In this document: one piece after another, positions 1-8,246 of the stretch
How positions within the stretch are numbered: the first letter of the stretch is position 1
Layout: each line of letters begins with the position of its first letter
Assembly (NCBI GenBank): GCA_947630155.1
Contig: CANRGM010000002.1
Location: forward strand, 1-44,003
Origin: an uncultured Clostridia bacterium
GTDB lineage: Bacteria; Bacillota; Clostridia; TANB77; CAG-508
Direction of reading: 5' to 3'
DNA: 44,003 bases
The notes under the pieces: model-generated
Database searches by the model: none
The model's input: the letters and a program-made list of their open reading frames with translations, nothing else
Told to the model about the DNA's origin: nothing
Position numbers and translations under genes: made by a program

Positions 1-1
1 T

Positions 2-733
2 AAGGAAAAAATTAATTTTGAAAATGTTGTTGGATTAAATCAAACTACAAATGACAATTATTCTATTGCTATAACAGGAGATGATACATATAAAATTCTA
101 GATAATCAAAAAAATGAAATTAAAGAAAATGAGTATGAATATTTGAATTATATAGATGGAGATTATTTTATAGCATGTAATAATCAAAAATATGGAGTTG
201 TAGATATTAATGGTCAACAAATAGTTGAATTCAAGTACGATTTTATTGAAAAAATAGGAAATACAAAATTGTTACAAGCATTGGTACTTCAAGAAAATAA
301 AACTGATTTGATATTAGAAAATAAGGTAATATCAAGTATGATAAATTGTGATATATACCTTGAAGACAATTATCTAATTCAGAGATCAAGTTCTGATTTA
401 AAATATATAGGAATTGATGGAACTATATTAAAGAATACGCAGATTTTGAATAATGAACTTTATGCATCTAAACAAGGCGAAAAATGGGGATTTGTTAATA
501 AAAATGAAGAAACAATTGTAAAGGCAGATTATGATTTTGTAACAGAATTCGATGAATATGGTTATGCAGGAATAAAAAAAGACGGAAAATGGGGAGTTAT
601 TAATCTAAATGGAAATGTAGTGATTGAGCCAACATATACAATTGATTGGAACAGTCCAAAGTTTATTGGAAAATATTATGAATATGATACTGGGTACAAT
701 GAACCATATTATATATGTAATGATATTTTATAA
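2..733 (+). CDS. WG-repeat protein, 5' end missing
   Basis: The frame is open from base 2, so the gene starts before the window and 243 C-terminal residues are visible. At least three WG-type repeats can be read: KYGVVDINGQQIVEFKYDF, KWGFVNKNEETIVKADYDF and KWGVINLNGNVVIEPTY. These are the beta-hairpin units of the WG_beta_rep family, which are thought to mediate protein binding and are common in surface or regulatory proteins of Clostridia. No catalytic motif is visible. A TTG near base 143 could be mistaken for a start, but the upstream part has the same composition and lacks a stop, so it is interior. The specific role is unknown. Confidence 0.8.
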   Translation, partial: KEKINFENVVGLNQTTNDNYSIAITGDDTYKILDNQKNEIKENEYEYLNYIDGDYFIACNNQKYGVVDINGQQIVEFKYDFIEKIGNTKLLQALVLQENKTDLILENKVISSMINCDIYLEDNYLIQRSSSDLKYIGIDGTILKNTQILNNELYASKQGEKWGFVNKNEETIVKADYDFVTEFDEYGYAGIKKDGKWGVINLNGNVVIEPTYTIDWNSPKFIGKYYEYDTGYNEPYYICNDIL

Positions 734-790
734 AAGGTTTATAGGTAGAGCCATTTTTAAAACCTAAATAATTTAGATAGGGAGATTAAA

Positions 791-2038
791 ATGTATAAAA
801 AATTAGGAATTAGTGAAAAAGTATTAGAGTTATCAAAAAAAGTAGAATTAGATATAGAAGATGAATTCAAAAAAATAGATGAAATATGTGAGTATAACAC
901 AGCTAAGGTATTACATGCATTTCAAAAATATAATATATCTGATATGCATTTTGGAACTACAACAGGATATGGTTATGGAGATATAGGAAGAGATACAACA
1001 GAAAAAGTATTCGCAGAAGTTTTGGATGCAGAAGATTGTTTGGTAAGAAATCAATTTATATCTGGAAGTCATGCATTAACAGTAGCATTATTCGCATTTT
1101 TAAGGCCAGGGGACACAATGCTTAGTATAAGTGGTAAGCCATATGATACTTTAGATAAAGTTATTGGAATAGAGGAGAATAATAGCTCTTTAAAATCATT
1201 TGGTGTTAAATATGAACAAATAGATATGATTGAAAATGATTTTGATTATGAAAAAATCAAGGAAAGAGTATTACAAGGAAATGTAAAACTTATTGAAATA
1301 CAGCGCTCAAGAGGATATGCTACCAGAAAAAGCATAACATTAGATAAATTAGAAAAAGTTATAAAGTTGATAAAAGAAAACAATAAAGATGTCATAATAA
1401 TGGTAGATAATTGTTATGGAGAATTTGTTGAAAAATATGAACCAACTTCTATAGGTGCAGATGTTATTGTTGGATCATTAATAAAAAATCTTGGGGGCGG
1501 AATTGCTACAAATGGGGCATATATTGCCGGAAAGGCTGACTTAGTAGAACTTGCTGCAGAGAGATTAACAGTGCCAGGTCAAGGGAAAGAAGTTGGACCA
1601 AGTCAGGGAATGAATAAATATATTTTACAAGGTTTATTTATGGCACCAAGTGTTGTAAGAAGTAGTTTAAAAACTGCAGTTTTTGCAAGTAAAATATTGG
1701 AAGATTTAGGATATAATCCTGTTCCAAAATTTAATGAAAAAAGATCAGATATAGTTCAGACTATTGAGTTTGGAAGTGCAGATAAGGTTATTAAATATTG
1801 CCAAGGAATACAGATGGGTTCTCCTATAGATTCTAATTCTGTACCAGAACCTTGGGATATGCCTGGATATACTGACAAAGTAATAATGGCTGCTGGTGCA
1901 TTTACACAAGGTTCATCAATTGAATTATCTTGTGATGCACCCATTCGTCCACCATATATAGCATTTATGCAAGGTGGCTTAACATATGAGTATGGTAAAC
2001 TAGGCGTGATGAGAGCAATATCAAACTTAGAAGATTAA
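791..2038 (+). CDS. Methionine gamma-lyase family PLP protein (YnbB / aluminium-resistance-like)
   Basis: 415 residues, full length for the PF06838-type family of fold-type I PLP enzymes. The PLP lysine is predicted at K232 in SLIKNLGGGIATNGAYIAG, and the cofactor-ring aspartate at D206 in IMVDNCYGEF. A ribosome site GGGAG lies just before the ATG. Members are annotated as methionine gamma-lyase-like or aluminium resistance proteins, but the true substrate is mostly unproved; C-S lyase activity on sulfur amino acids is the family guess. The enzyme should be cytoplasmic. A flavoprotein gene follows 53 bases downstream on the same strand and is probably co-transcribed. Family call secure, reaction uncertain. 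Confidence 0.88.
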   Translation: MYKKLGISEKVLELSKKVELDIEDEFKKIDEICEYNTAKVLHAFQKYNISDMHFGTTTGYGYGDIGRDTTEKVFAEVLDAEDCLVRNQFISGSHALTVALFAFLRPGDTMLSISGKPYDTLDKVIGIEENNSSLKSFGVKYEQIDMIENDFDYEKIKERVLQGNVKLIEIQRSRGYATRKSITLDKLEKVIKLIKENNKDVIIMVDNCYGEFVEKYEPTSIGADVIVGSLIKNLGGGIATNGAYIAGKADLVELAAERLTVPGQGKEVGPSQGMNKYILQGLFMAPSVVRSSLKTAVFASKILEDLGYNPVPKFNEKRSDIVQTIEFGSADKVIKYCQGIQMGSPIDSNSVPEPWDMPGYTDKVIMAAGAFTQGSSIELSCDAPIRPPYIAFMQGGLTYEYGKLGVMRAISNLED

Positions 2039-2091
2039 GTGGTTTATAAGTCCGTATAAAACTTAAATATTATAAATGGAGAATTGAAAAA

Positions 2092-3474
2092 TTGAAGGTT
2101 GTAATTATAGGTGGAGGACCTGCAGGAATGATGGCTGGAATTTCTTCTGCTAGAAATGGTAATGAAGTTGTAATTTTAGAAAAGATGAATATGCTAGGTA
2201 GAAAATTGCTAATTACAGGAAAAGGTAGATGTAATATAACTAGTAGTTTAGATATTTCTGAGTTTATTCAAAATATACCAGGAAATGGAAGATTTTTATA
2301 TAGCTGTTTTGAAAGATTTACAAATAAAGATATAATAGAGTTTTTGGAAAAACACAAGGTTAAAGTAAAAGAAGAAAGAGGTAATAGAATCTTTCCTGTA
2401 AGTGATAAATCCATGGATGTATTGAATGCTTTTGTAGAAGAATTAAAAAGTTTAAATGTTAAAGTTGTAACTAATGCAAAGGTTGAAAAAATACTAGCTG
2501 AATATTCAGAGACAGACAAAAATGAAAAATCAGACTCACAGGAATCTTTTACAACAGAAAATAAGAAATTGACTACAAAAAAAGTAATAGGTGTAGAATA
2601 TATAAAAAATGGAAATAAGTTAGTAGAAAAAGCTGAGAAAGTAATTTTAGCTACAGGTGGAAATAGCTACCAAGCAACAGGTTCCACCGGTGATGGTTAT
2701 AAAATTGCTAAAGAATTAGGACATACTATAACTAAGATTGTACCATCATTAGTTCCAATGGTAGCTAACAATGTAAAAGAAATAGAAAAAAATAATCAAG
2801 TTATATATAATAGTCAATATGCATGTTCTCAAAGATTATGTAAAGATTTACAAGGCTTAAGTTTAAGGAATGTTGAAATCAAATTTATTGATGTAGATAA
2901 AAATAAGACTATATATGAAGATTTTGGAGAAATGGTATTTACTCATTTTGGTATATCTGGTCCAACTATATTAAGTGGAACTGCACATTTATTAAGATAT
3001 AAAAATGTGGAAGAATTATTGAAAAATGGAAAGATAATCTTAAAGATTGATCTAAAGCCTGCATTAAATGAGGAAAAATTGGATTTGAGAATTTTGAGAG
3101 ATTTTGAAAAAGATAAAAACAAAAATTTCAAAAATAGCTTAAATGAGTTATTACCTCAGAAATTAATAAAACCAGTTATATATTTGTCAGGAATTGATGA
3201 GAATAAAAAAGTAAATATGATTACAAAAAATGAAAGATTAAATTTAGTAAAAATATTGAAAAATTTTTCAGTAGTAGTTACTGATTATAGTTCTATCAAT
3301 GATGCAATAATTACTTCTGGTGGAGTTAGCATTAAGGAAATTAATCCTAAAACCATGGAATCAAAGTTAGTAGAAGGATTATATTTTGCTGGTGAGATAA
3401 TTGATGTAGACGCATATACTGGTGGATTTAACTTACAAATAGCGTATTCAACTGGATATGTGGCAGGAGAATAA
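2092..3474 (+). CDS. NAD(P)/FAD-dependent oxidoreductase, HI0933/BaiN-like
   Basis: 460 residues. The dinucleotide-binding motif GGGPAGMMAG lies at residues 7-16, followed by GRKLLITGKGRCNIT, a signature of the HI0933 flavoprotein family. The C-terminal FAD contact is GLYFAGEIIDVDAYTGGFNLQ. The protein is somewhat longer than the usual 400-420 residues because of a Lys/Glu/Ser-rich insert around residues 140-165. The start is TTG at 2092, backed by TGGAGA ten bases upstream and by the glycine-rich motif falling at its usual distance from the N terminus. Relatives include BaiN of bile-acid metabolism, but most members have unknown substrates. Cytoplasmic. Confidence 0.88.
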   Translation: MKVVIIGGGPAGMMAGISSARNGNEVVILEKMNMLGRKLLITGKGRCNITSSLDISEFIQNIPGNGRFLYSCFERFTNKDIIEFLEKHKVKVKEERGNRIFPVSDKSMDVLNAFVEELKSLNVKVVTNAKVEKILAEYSETDKNEKSDSQESFTTENKKLTTKKVIGVEYIKNGNKLVEKAEKVILATGGNSYQATGSTGDGYKIAKELGHTITKIVPSLVPMVANNVKEIEKNNQVIYNSQYACSQRLCKDLQGLSLRNVEIKFIDVDKNKTIYEDFGEMVFTHFGISGPTILSGTAHLLRYKNVEELLKNGKIILKIDLKPALNEEKLDLRILRDFEKDKNKNFKNSLNELLPQKLIKPVIYLSGIDENKKVNMITKNERLNLVKILKNFSVVVTDYSSINDAIITSGGVSIKEINPKTMESKLVEGLYFAGEIIDVDAYTGGFNLQIAYSTGYVAGE

Positions 3475-3533
3475 TGTGTGAAAGTGATAAATTCTACAAT
3501 AATATTTAAGTTTTATAATAAAGGAGAAAATGT

Positions 3534-4163
3534 ATGTTTTTAACAATTCAAGAAGAAAGATTAGAAGAAGAAATTGTGGAAAAAAAATCAAAATTTATCG
3601 GAACTTTATTTTATGTTCAAAAAGAAGATGATGCACAAGAAATAATAAAACAAATAAAAAAACAGTATCATGATGCTAGACATAATTGTTTTGCATATAG
3701 AATAATGACTGAAAATGGTGTTGTAGAAAGATTTAGTGATGATGGTGAACCAAGTGGAACAGCAGGTGGACCAATGTTGAATATTTTGAGCAAAAATAAT
3801 TTATGTAATGTTTTAATTATTGTAACAAGATATTTTGGAGGAATTTTGCTTGGAACAGGTGGTTTGGTAAGAGCATATTCTGAAGCAACAACCAAAGTTA
3901 TAAATACTGCAAGTATAGCAAACGAGACTATAGGTATGGAATTAGAAGTTGAGATTGAATATACTCAATTAGAATTACTTAAATATTATTGTAAGAAAAA
4001 TAATATAAATATAGTAAATATTATATATGAAAATAATATAAAGTGTTATTTAGAGGTTACAGATGAGGAGTTAAAAGATTTCTTAGATAAAAATAAGAAT
4101 GATTGTAATATTTTAGAATATAAAATTATTATGAGAAAAAATATAAGGAAAACGCTAGTTTAA
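3534..4163 (+). CDS. YigZ/IMPACT family protein
   Basis: 209 residues, the usual size for bacterial YigZ (UPF0029). The N-terminal IMPACT domain is clear: KSKFIGTLFYV, DARHNCFAYRI, RFSDDGEPSGTAGGPML and RYFGGILLGTGGLVRAYSEA, ending near residue 125. The rest matches the smaller C-terminal domain of the family. AAAGGAG precedes the ATG. The cellular role is unproved; the eukaryotic relative regulates Gcn2, and the fold resembles ribosomal S5 domain 2-like and EF-G-like modules. It sits between the flavoprotein and spo0A on the same strand. Confidence 0.88.
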   Translation: MFLTIQEERLEEEIVEKKSKFIGTLFYVQKEDDAQEIIKQIKKQYHDARHNCFAYRIMTENGVVERFSDDGEPSGTAGGPMLNILSKNNLCNVLIIVTRYFGGILLGTGGLVRAYSEATTKVINTASIANETIGMELEVEIEYTQLELLKYYCKKNNINIVNIIYENNIKCYLEVTDEELKDFLDKNKNDCNILEYKIIMRKNIRKTLV

Positions 4164-4206
4164 CAACAAAAATGAACATCAAAAATATTAATAAAAATAC
4201 ATCAGA

Positions 4207-4298
4207 TGGAAAAAATTTACAATTATTGGAAAAAATTTCCAAAAACTATTGCAAAATTTTTATACAAAGAATATAATATGAATTGTAAAATTTTTCCA
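4207..4298 (+). promoter_or_regulatory. Inverted repeat in the spo0A leader
   Basis: An 18-base arm at 4207-4224 (TGGAAAAAATTTACAATT) pairs with 4281-4298 at 17 of 18 positions. Between them, TTGGAAAAAATTTCCAA (4226-4242) repeats the same core and is itself nearly self-complementary. The structure ends 36 bases before the Spo0A start. It could fold in RNA or be an operator; neither is shown. Confidence 0.5.
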
Positions 4299-4334
4299 AT
4301 TTTACAAAAATATTTAAACAGGAGGATGAAAAAG

Positions 4335-5153
4335 GTGGATAATAAAATAACAGTATTAATAGCAGATGATAATCATGATTTTGCTATGACATTATTACAA
4401 GCATTAAAAGAAGAAAAAGATTTAGAAGTAGTAGGTGTAGCAAAAGACGGAAAAGAAGCATCTGAATTAATATCAATTACAAAACCAGATATAGCAATAT
4501 TAGATGTTATAATGCCACATTTAGATGGACTAGGTGTATTAGAAAAAATAAACGAATCACAAATGGAAAAGAAACCAATGTGTATAATGTTATCAGCAGT
4601 AGGACAAGAAAAAATAACACAAAAGGCAATAGATTTAGGAGCACAATATTACATAATTAAACCATTCGAAATAAATGTATTAATAAAAAGAATAAAAGAA
4701 ATAAAAGCAGTTCAACCAATGGGAAACAAAGTAAGTTTTATGAGTAAAGAAATTAGAGCACCTTACATAGAGATACAACAGGAAAAAAGAAATTCATCAG
4801 ATAATTTGGAGGCGTTAGTTACAAACATAATTCATGAAGTTGGAGTACCAGCACATATTAAAGGATATCAATATTTGAGAGAAGCTATAATGATGGTTGT
4901 AAATGATATTGATGTAATTAATCAAATTACAAAACAATTATATCCAGAAATAGCTAATAAGTACCACACAACTCCAAGTCGTGTTGAACGTGCGATTCGT
5001 CATGCCATAGAGGTTGCATGGGCACGTGGACAGATTGATACAGTAGAAAGTATATTTGGATATACAGTTTCAACAACTAAAGGAAAACCTACTAATTCTG
5101 AGTTTATTGCTATGATAGCAGATAAGTTAAGATTAGAAATGAAGACAGCATAA
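4335..5153 (+). CDS. spo0A: Stage 0 sporulation protein A
   Basis: Master regulator of sporulation entry. The receiver domain fills residues 1-125, with acidic pair D11/D12, phospho-acceptor D57 (ILDVIMP) and K109 (IIKPF). The Spo0A_C DNA-binding domain spans about 155-272, with the almost invariant recognition helix TPSRVERAIRHAIEVAWARG near 213-232. Start choice: the AGGAGG at 4320-4325 touches an ATG at 4326 with no spacing, but lies nine bases before the GTG at 4335. GTG gives 272 residues, the usual Spo0A length. A reading frame open further upstream would add about 40 unlike residues and is rejected. A strong hairpin terminator follows directly. Confidence 0.96.
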   Translation: MDNKITVLIADDNHDFAMTLLQALKEEKDLEVVGVAKDGKEASELISITKPDIAILDVIMPHLDGLGVLEKINESQMEKKPMCIMLSAVGQEKITQKAIDLGAQYYIIKPFEINVLIKRIKEIKAVQPMGNKVSFMSKEIRAPYIEIQQEKRNSSDNLEALVTNIIHEVGVPAHIKGYQYLREAIMMVVNDIDVINQITKQLYPEIANKYHTTPSRVERAIRHAIEVAWARGQIDTVESIFGYTVSTTKGKPTNSEFIAMIADKLRLEMKTA

Positions 5154-5155
5154 AT

Positions 5156-5192
5156 AATTAAAAGACCATAAATCTTTATGGTCTTTTAATTA
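5156..5192 (+). terminator. Terminator after spo0A
   Basis: AATTAAAAGACCATAAA, a TCT loop, then the complementary arm ending in TTTTAATT. It lies three bases after the spo0A stop. Confidence 0.88.
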
Positions 5193-5288
5193 TTTTATGA
5201 AATAAAATTTTTTAAATTTATATATCATAGAATAAAAAGCAAAAAATAGCATACTCTACAATAATAAGTTACAAATTGTGGAGGAATT

Positions 5289-5849
5289 ATGTATAGCAAT
5301 AGTGTACAATATAAAAGATTCGTATGGGAGTTGAATAACATTATCAATTTAAGTAGTGGTGAAAGAAATATAGTTTTTCTTTGTTTGGGAACAACAACAA
5401 TTATAGGAGATTCTTTTGGACCAATTGTGGGGACTTTGTTAAAGAAAAAATTTGAGAAAAGTAATACAGTAAAAATTATGGGTGATTTGAAAGATGCGAT
5501 GACATACTCTAAAATAGAAGAAAATATTGATTATATAAAAGAAAAATATTCGAATAGTTTAATAGTAGTATTGGATGCAGCGTTGTCGGACAAACACGAT
5601 ATAGGAAAAATTTTTATTCAAAATAGAGGATTGAGATATGCAGAATCTTTACACAAACAGAATAATTTTCTTGGGAATATTAGTATAAAGGCAGTTGTTG
5701 GTGAAGATATGAATAATAATATACAAAATTTTAAAACTTTAAAGAATGTATCATTTGAACAGGTAAAATCAATGTCTGATATTGTTTCAAAAGGTATTAT
5801 TGATGTTATGAATAAAAAAGAAAATAATGGAAAAAATATCTGTAAATAG
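5289..5849 (+). CDS. yyaC: Spore protease YyaC
   Basis: 186 residues matching the YyaC/DUF1256 family: IVFLCLGTTTIIGDSFGPIVG near residues 28-48, then LIVVLDAALSDKHDIGKIFI, then an NISIKAVVG segment. The fold is related to the hydrogenase-maturation/GPR peptidase fold. YyaC is made during sporulation and is annotated as a putative spore protease. GGAGG sits just before the ATG at 5289. It lies in a block of spore genes, after spo0A and before the SpoIVF-like pair. Family call firm; substrate unknown. Confidence 0.88.
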   Translation: MYSNSVQYKRFVWELNNIINLSSGERNIVFLCLGTTTIIGDSFGPIVGTLLKKKFEKSNTVKIMGDLKDAMTYSKIEENIDYIKEKYSNSLIVVLDAALSDKHDIGKIFIQNRGLRYAESLHKQNNFLGNISIKAVVGEDMNNNIQNFKTLKNVSFEQVKSMSDIVSKGIIDVMNKKENNGKNICK

Positions 5850-5862
5850 TTTCTAATAATTT

Positions 5863-5933
5863 GAGGAAAGGGGAATATAGTTATTTAATAAGGCATTAGT
5901 GCTAGACAAAAAAATGTATTAAATAAGCTATAT
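5863..5933 (+). promoter_or_regulatory. Orphan ribosome site and bulged hairpin before the small membrane gene
   Basis: A strong purine tract GAGGAAAGGGG (5863-5873) has no start codon at normal spacing. It is followed by a hairpin with arms 5875-5890 (ATATAGTTATTTAATA) and 5917-5933 (same complement with one bulged C). The next ATG, at 5945, lies 11 bases after the hairpin and has no ribosome site of its own. Confidence 0.5.
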
Positions 5934-5944
5934 AATTAAAATTT

Positions 5945-6295
5945 ATGGATATTAATAAAATGAGAAATATTGTTATTTTAAAGAATTTACCCTCTAATAT
6001 TGTTGAAGAGGCATTTGTTATATTGAAAAAAAATCAGAAGATAAAGAAATTGGAATATGCAGATAGTAAATCTGATAATTTCTCGGAGAACATTGAAAGA
6101 AATGATGAGGATGAGTATGTTGTAAAAGAAGCTGAATTATTAATATCCAATTATATAAATGAATTAGAAAATCAGGATTTATCAGGTAAGAAGGCAAGTT
6201 CTGATTTAGCTAGAAAATATAAGAATTTAAAAAGATTTGCGATTTTTTTAGGGTGTGTTGTATCAATAAGTTTTTTATATATTGTTAGTTTGTAG
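5945..6295 (+). CDS. Small C-tail-anchored protein of unknown function
   Basis: 116 residues, not assigned to a named family. The N-terminal part is charged and probably helical (NIVILKNLPSNIVEEAFVILKKNQKIKKLEY). The last 20 or so residues (FAIFLGCVVSISFLYIVSL) form one membrane segment with a very short tail, so the bulk should face the cytoplasm. An in-frame stop lies 12 bases upstream of the ATG, which leaves 5945 as the likely start even though no ribosome site touches it; the hairpin upstream may bring one close. Its neighbours are spore genes, so a sporulation role is possible but not shown. Confidence 0.65.
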   Translation: MDINKMRNIVILKNLPSNIVEEAFVILKKNQKIKKLEYADSKSDNFSENIERNDEDEYVVKEAELLISNYINELENQDLSGKKASSDLARKYKNLKRFAIFLGCVVSISFLYIVSL

Positions 6296-6350
6296 TATAT
6301 TTAATCATAAAAAAATTATTGTGCATAAAACCTACAATGTAACATATAAA

Positions 6351-6386
6351 TTAAAAGACAAGTATTACGTAATACTTGTCTTTTAA
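6351..6386 (+). terminator. Perfect 36-base palindromic terminator
   Basis: TTAAAAGACAAGTATTA, CG, then the exact complement ending in TCTTTTAA. It separates the small membrane gene from the SpoIVFA-like gene. Confidence 0.85.
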
Positions 6387-6414
6387 TATTATACAAATAG
6401 GGAGATGGTTGCAT

Positions 6415-7431
6415 ATGGAAAGAGTTATTTCCCCAGAGGAAAGAATTAGAAGGGCAGAGGAAATTTATTATAGAAGAAGAGCACAGGGGATAAGAGTATC
6501 TACAAGCTCAGTAAATGTAGGAAATGGTAATAAAATTTCATTAGGAAGAAAAATGATTATACAAATTCTGATTTGTGTTGTTATATATACTACGTTTTGG
6601 TTAATAAAAGGATATAATAATGTATTTAGCGAAAATGTAATAAATGAAACTAAAAACATATTAAGTTATGATATTAATTTTCAAAATTTGTACAATCAAT
6701 GTATGGAATATTTTAACAAGAATTTTAATAGTATTATAAAAACAGATGATAATCCACAAGATAGTAATAATGCTAATGATGATGGATCAAATCAAAATAA
6801 TTCAGGTAATCAAGATACACAAAATTCTGAGGAAAATGTAAATGCTGAAAATCAACAAGGAACTGAAAGTGATACAAATGAGCAAGGACAAACAGATAAT
6901 AATGATACTAATGAAAATGATAATTCTCAAAATATTTCGGAAGAAAATAACACATCTCAAGGTGAAATAACAGATGGAACAAAAAAAGCTAAAATTGATG
7001 CTGAGAATACAGCACAAATGAATGAAGATGTAGAATACATAAAACAAAATTATAATTTAATACATCCAATTGAAGGAATAGTAACTTCAAGATTTGGAGA
7101 TAGAGATGAAACCGAGATAATATCAGCGTTTCATCAGGGGATAGATCTATCAGGAACAACTGGAACTCCAATTCATGCTGCAATGGAAGGTACTGTTGTT
7201 GCAGCATCATATGCTGGAGGTTATGGAAATCATTTAAAAATTCAAAATGGAGATGTTTTAACAGTGTATGCACATTGTAGTGAATTAGAGGTAGAAGTGG
7301 GTGATTATATTAATCAAAACCAAGAGGTTGCTAAGGTTGGTGCGACAGGAGATGTAACAGGTTCACATTTACACTTTGAAATAAGAAGAGATGGCAGATA
7401 TGTTAATCCAGAATTAATAATGAGTTTTTAA
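6415..7431 (+). CDS. spoIVFA: SpoIVFA-like membrane protein with M23 (LytM) peptidase domain
   Basis: 338 residues from the ATG at 6415, which has GGGAG at 6399-6403. An arginine-rich cytoplasmic head (EERIRRAEEIYYRRRAQG) is followed by one membrane segment (about 47-66), an Asn/Asp/Glu/Gln-rich spacer (about 110-195) and a C-terminal M23 domain. The zinc-site residues are intact: H240 and D244 (HQGID), H-x-H at 318-320 (HLHFEI), plus YAHCSEL. The next gene encodes a SpoIVFB-like intramembrane protease. In Bacillus the same order, spoIVFA then spoIVFB, controls pro-sigma-K cleavage in the mother cell, so the pairing supports the name more than sequence alone. An ordinary M23 wall hydrolase remains possible. 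Confidence 0.75.
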   Translation: MERVISPEERIRRAEEIYYRRRAQGIRVSTSSVNVGNGNKISLGRKMIIQILICVVIYTTFWLIKGYNNVFSENVINETKNILSYDINFQNLYNQCMEYFNKNFNSIIKTDDNPQDSNNANDDGSNQNNSGNQDTQNSEENVNAENQQGTESDTNEQGQTDNNDTNENDNSQNISEENNTSQGEITDGTKKAKIDAENTAQMNEDVEYIKQNYNLIHPIEGIVTSRFGDRDETEIISAFHQGIDLSGTTGTPIHAAMEGTVVAASYAGGYGNHLKIQNGDVLTVYAHCSELEVEVGDYINQNQEVAKVGATGDVTGSHLHFEIRRDGRYVNPELIMSF

Positions 7432-7486
7432 AGGATTCAATAATCAAATTTAAATGGAAATTTTAGGGGAAAGGGCAATATGAAAA

Positions 7487-8149
7487 ATGCAAATAAAAAT
7501 AAATCTAAAGATATTTATTTTCATAGTAATTTTCTATATAACAAGGCAAATAGAAATATATGGAATATTAATGCTATTTGCTTTTTTACATGAATTAGGT
7601 CATTTATTTGCTGGTATTTGTTTAGGATTTAAGCCACAATCACTAACTATAAATCCCTTAGGATTGTCCGTAAATTTTAAAGTGAAAGCCAATGATTATA
7701 ATGATAAAGTAAAAAAAGGAAATATATTAGCTATAAAAAAATTAATAATAGCTATTAGTGGTCCATTGGTTAATTTTATGTTAGTAATACTTGTTTCTAT
7801 ATTTGATTTAAAAATATTTGGAATTACACATGAACAACTAGTTTATTCAAATTTATTGATAGGGTTATTTAATATGATACCTATATATCCATTAGATGGG
7901 GGAAGAATTTTAAAAAATGTTTTACATATTACAACTGGTTTAAAAGATACATATAATTATTTGAGTCTTATATCACATATAAGTGTGATAATTCTAACAA
8001 TGTTTGCTAGTATAAGTATATTATATTTAAAAAATATAGCAATTTTATTTATTATAGGATATTTGTGGTATTTGGTAATAACAGAAAATAAATTATATGC
8101 TCAAAAAATGAGAATGTATGAAGTTATAAGTAATTCAAAGGAGTTATAA
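7487..8149 (+). CDS. spoIVFB: SpoIVFB-like site-2 (M50) intramembrane protease
   Basis: 220 residues, mostly membrane segments. Zinc-binding HELGH is at 35-39 in a membrane helix, and the third ligand lies in YPLDGGRIL, with D137. These are the two M50 signatures. The size is short compared with Bacillus SpoIVFB, which has a C-terminal CBS domain that is missing here. AGGGGAAAGGG precedes two ATGs: one at 7480 opens a 38-codon unrelated frame, while 7487 opens the protease. The gene is 55 bases after the SpoIVFA-like gene. Its probable role is release of pro-sigma-K or an equivalent; RseP/YwhC-type proteases are the alternative. Confidence 0.8.
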   Translation: MQIKINLKIFIFIVIFYITRQIEIYGILMLFAFLHELGHLFAGICLGFKPQSLTINPLGLSVNFKVKANDYNDKVKKGNILAIKKLIIAISGPLVNFMLVILVSIFDLKIFGITHEQLVYSNLLIGLFNMIPIYPLDGGRILKNVLHITTGLKDTYNYLSLISHISVIILTMFASISILYLKNIAILFIIGYLWYLVITENKLYAQKMRMYEVISNSKEL

Positions 8150-8159
8150 TATTTAAAGT

Positions 8160-8210
8160 AACCAAATAAAAAACAGAGAAATTTGGAGTTTCTCTGTTTT
8201 TTATCTGGTT
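8160..8210. terminator. Bidirectional terminator between the M50 gene and mscL
   Basis: ATAAAAAACAGAGAAA, a short loop, then TTTCTCTGTTTTTTAT, extended outward by AACCA/TGGTT. It lies between convergent genes and carries A and T runs on both sides, so it can serve both. Confidence 0.88.
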
Positions 8211-8246
8211 ATCTATAAATATTATGTAATATCATTTAAAAATTGA

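Noticed and set aside
4206..4334. N-terminal extension of Spo0A
   Set aside because: It has no ribosome site at its ATG, does not resemble Spo0A, and the GTG at 4335 has ideal spacing to AGGAGG.
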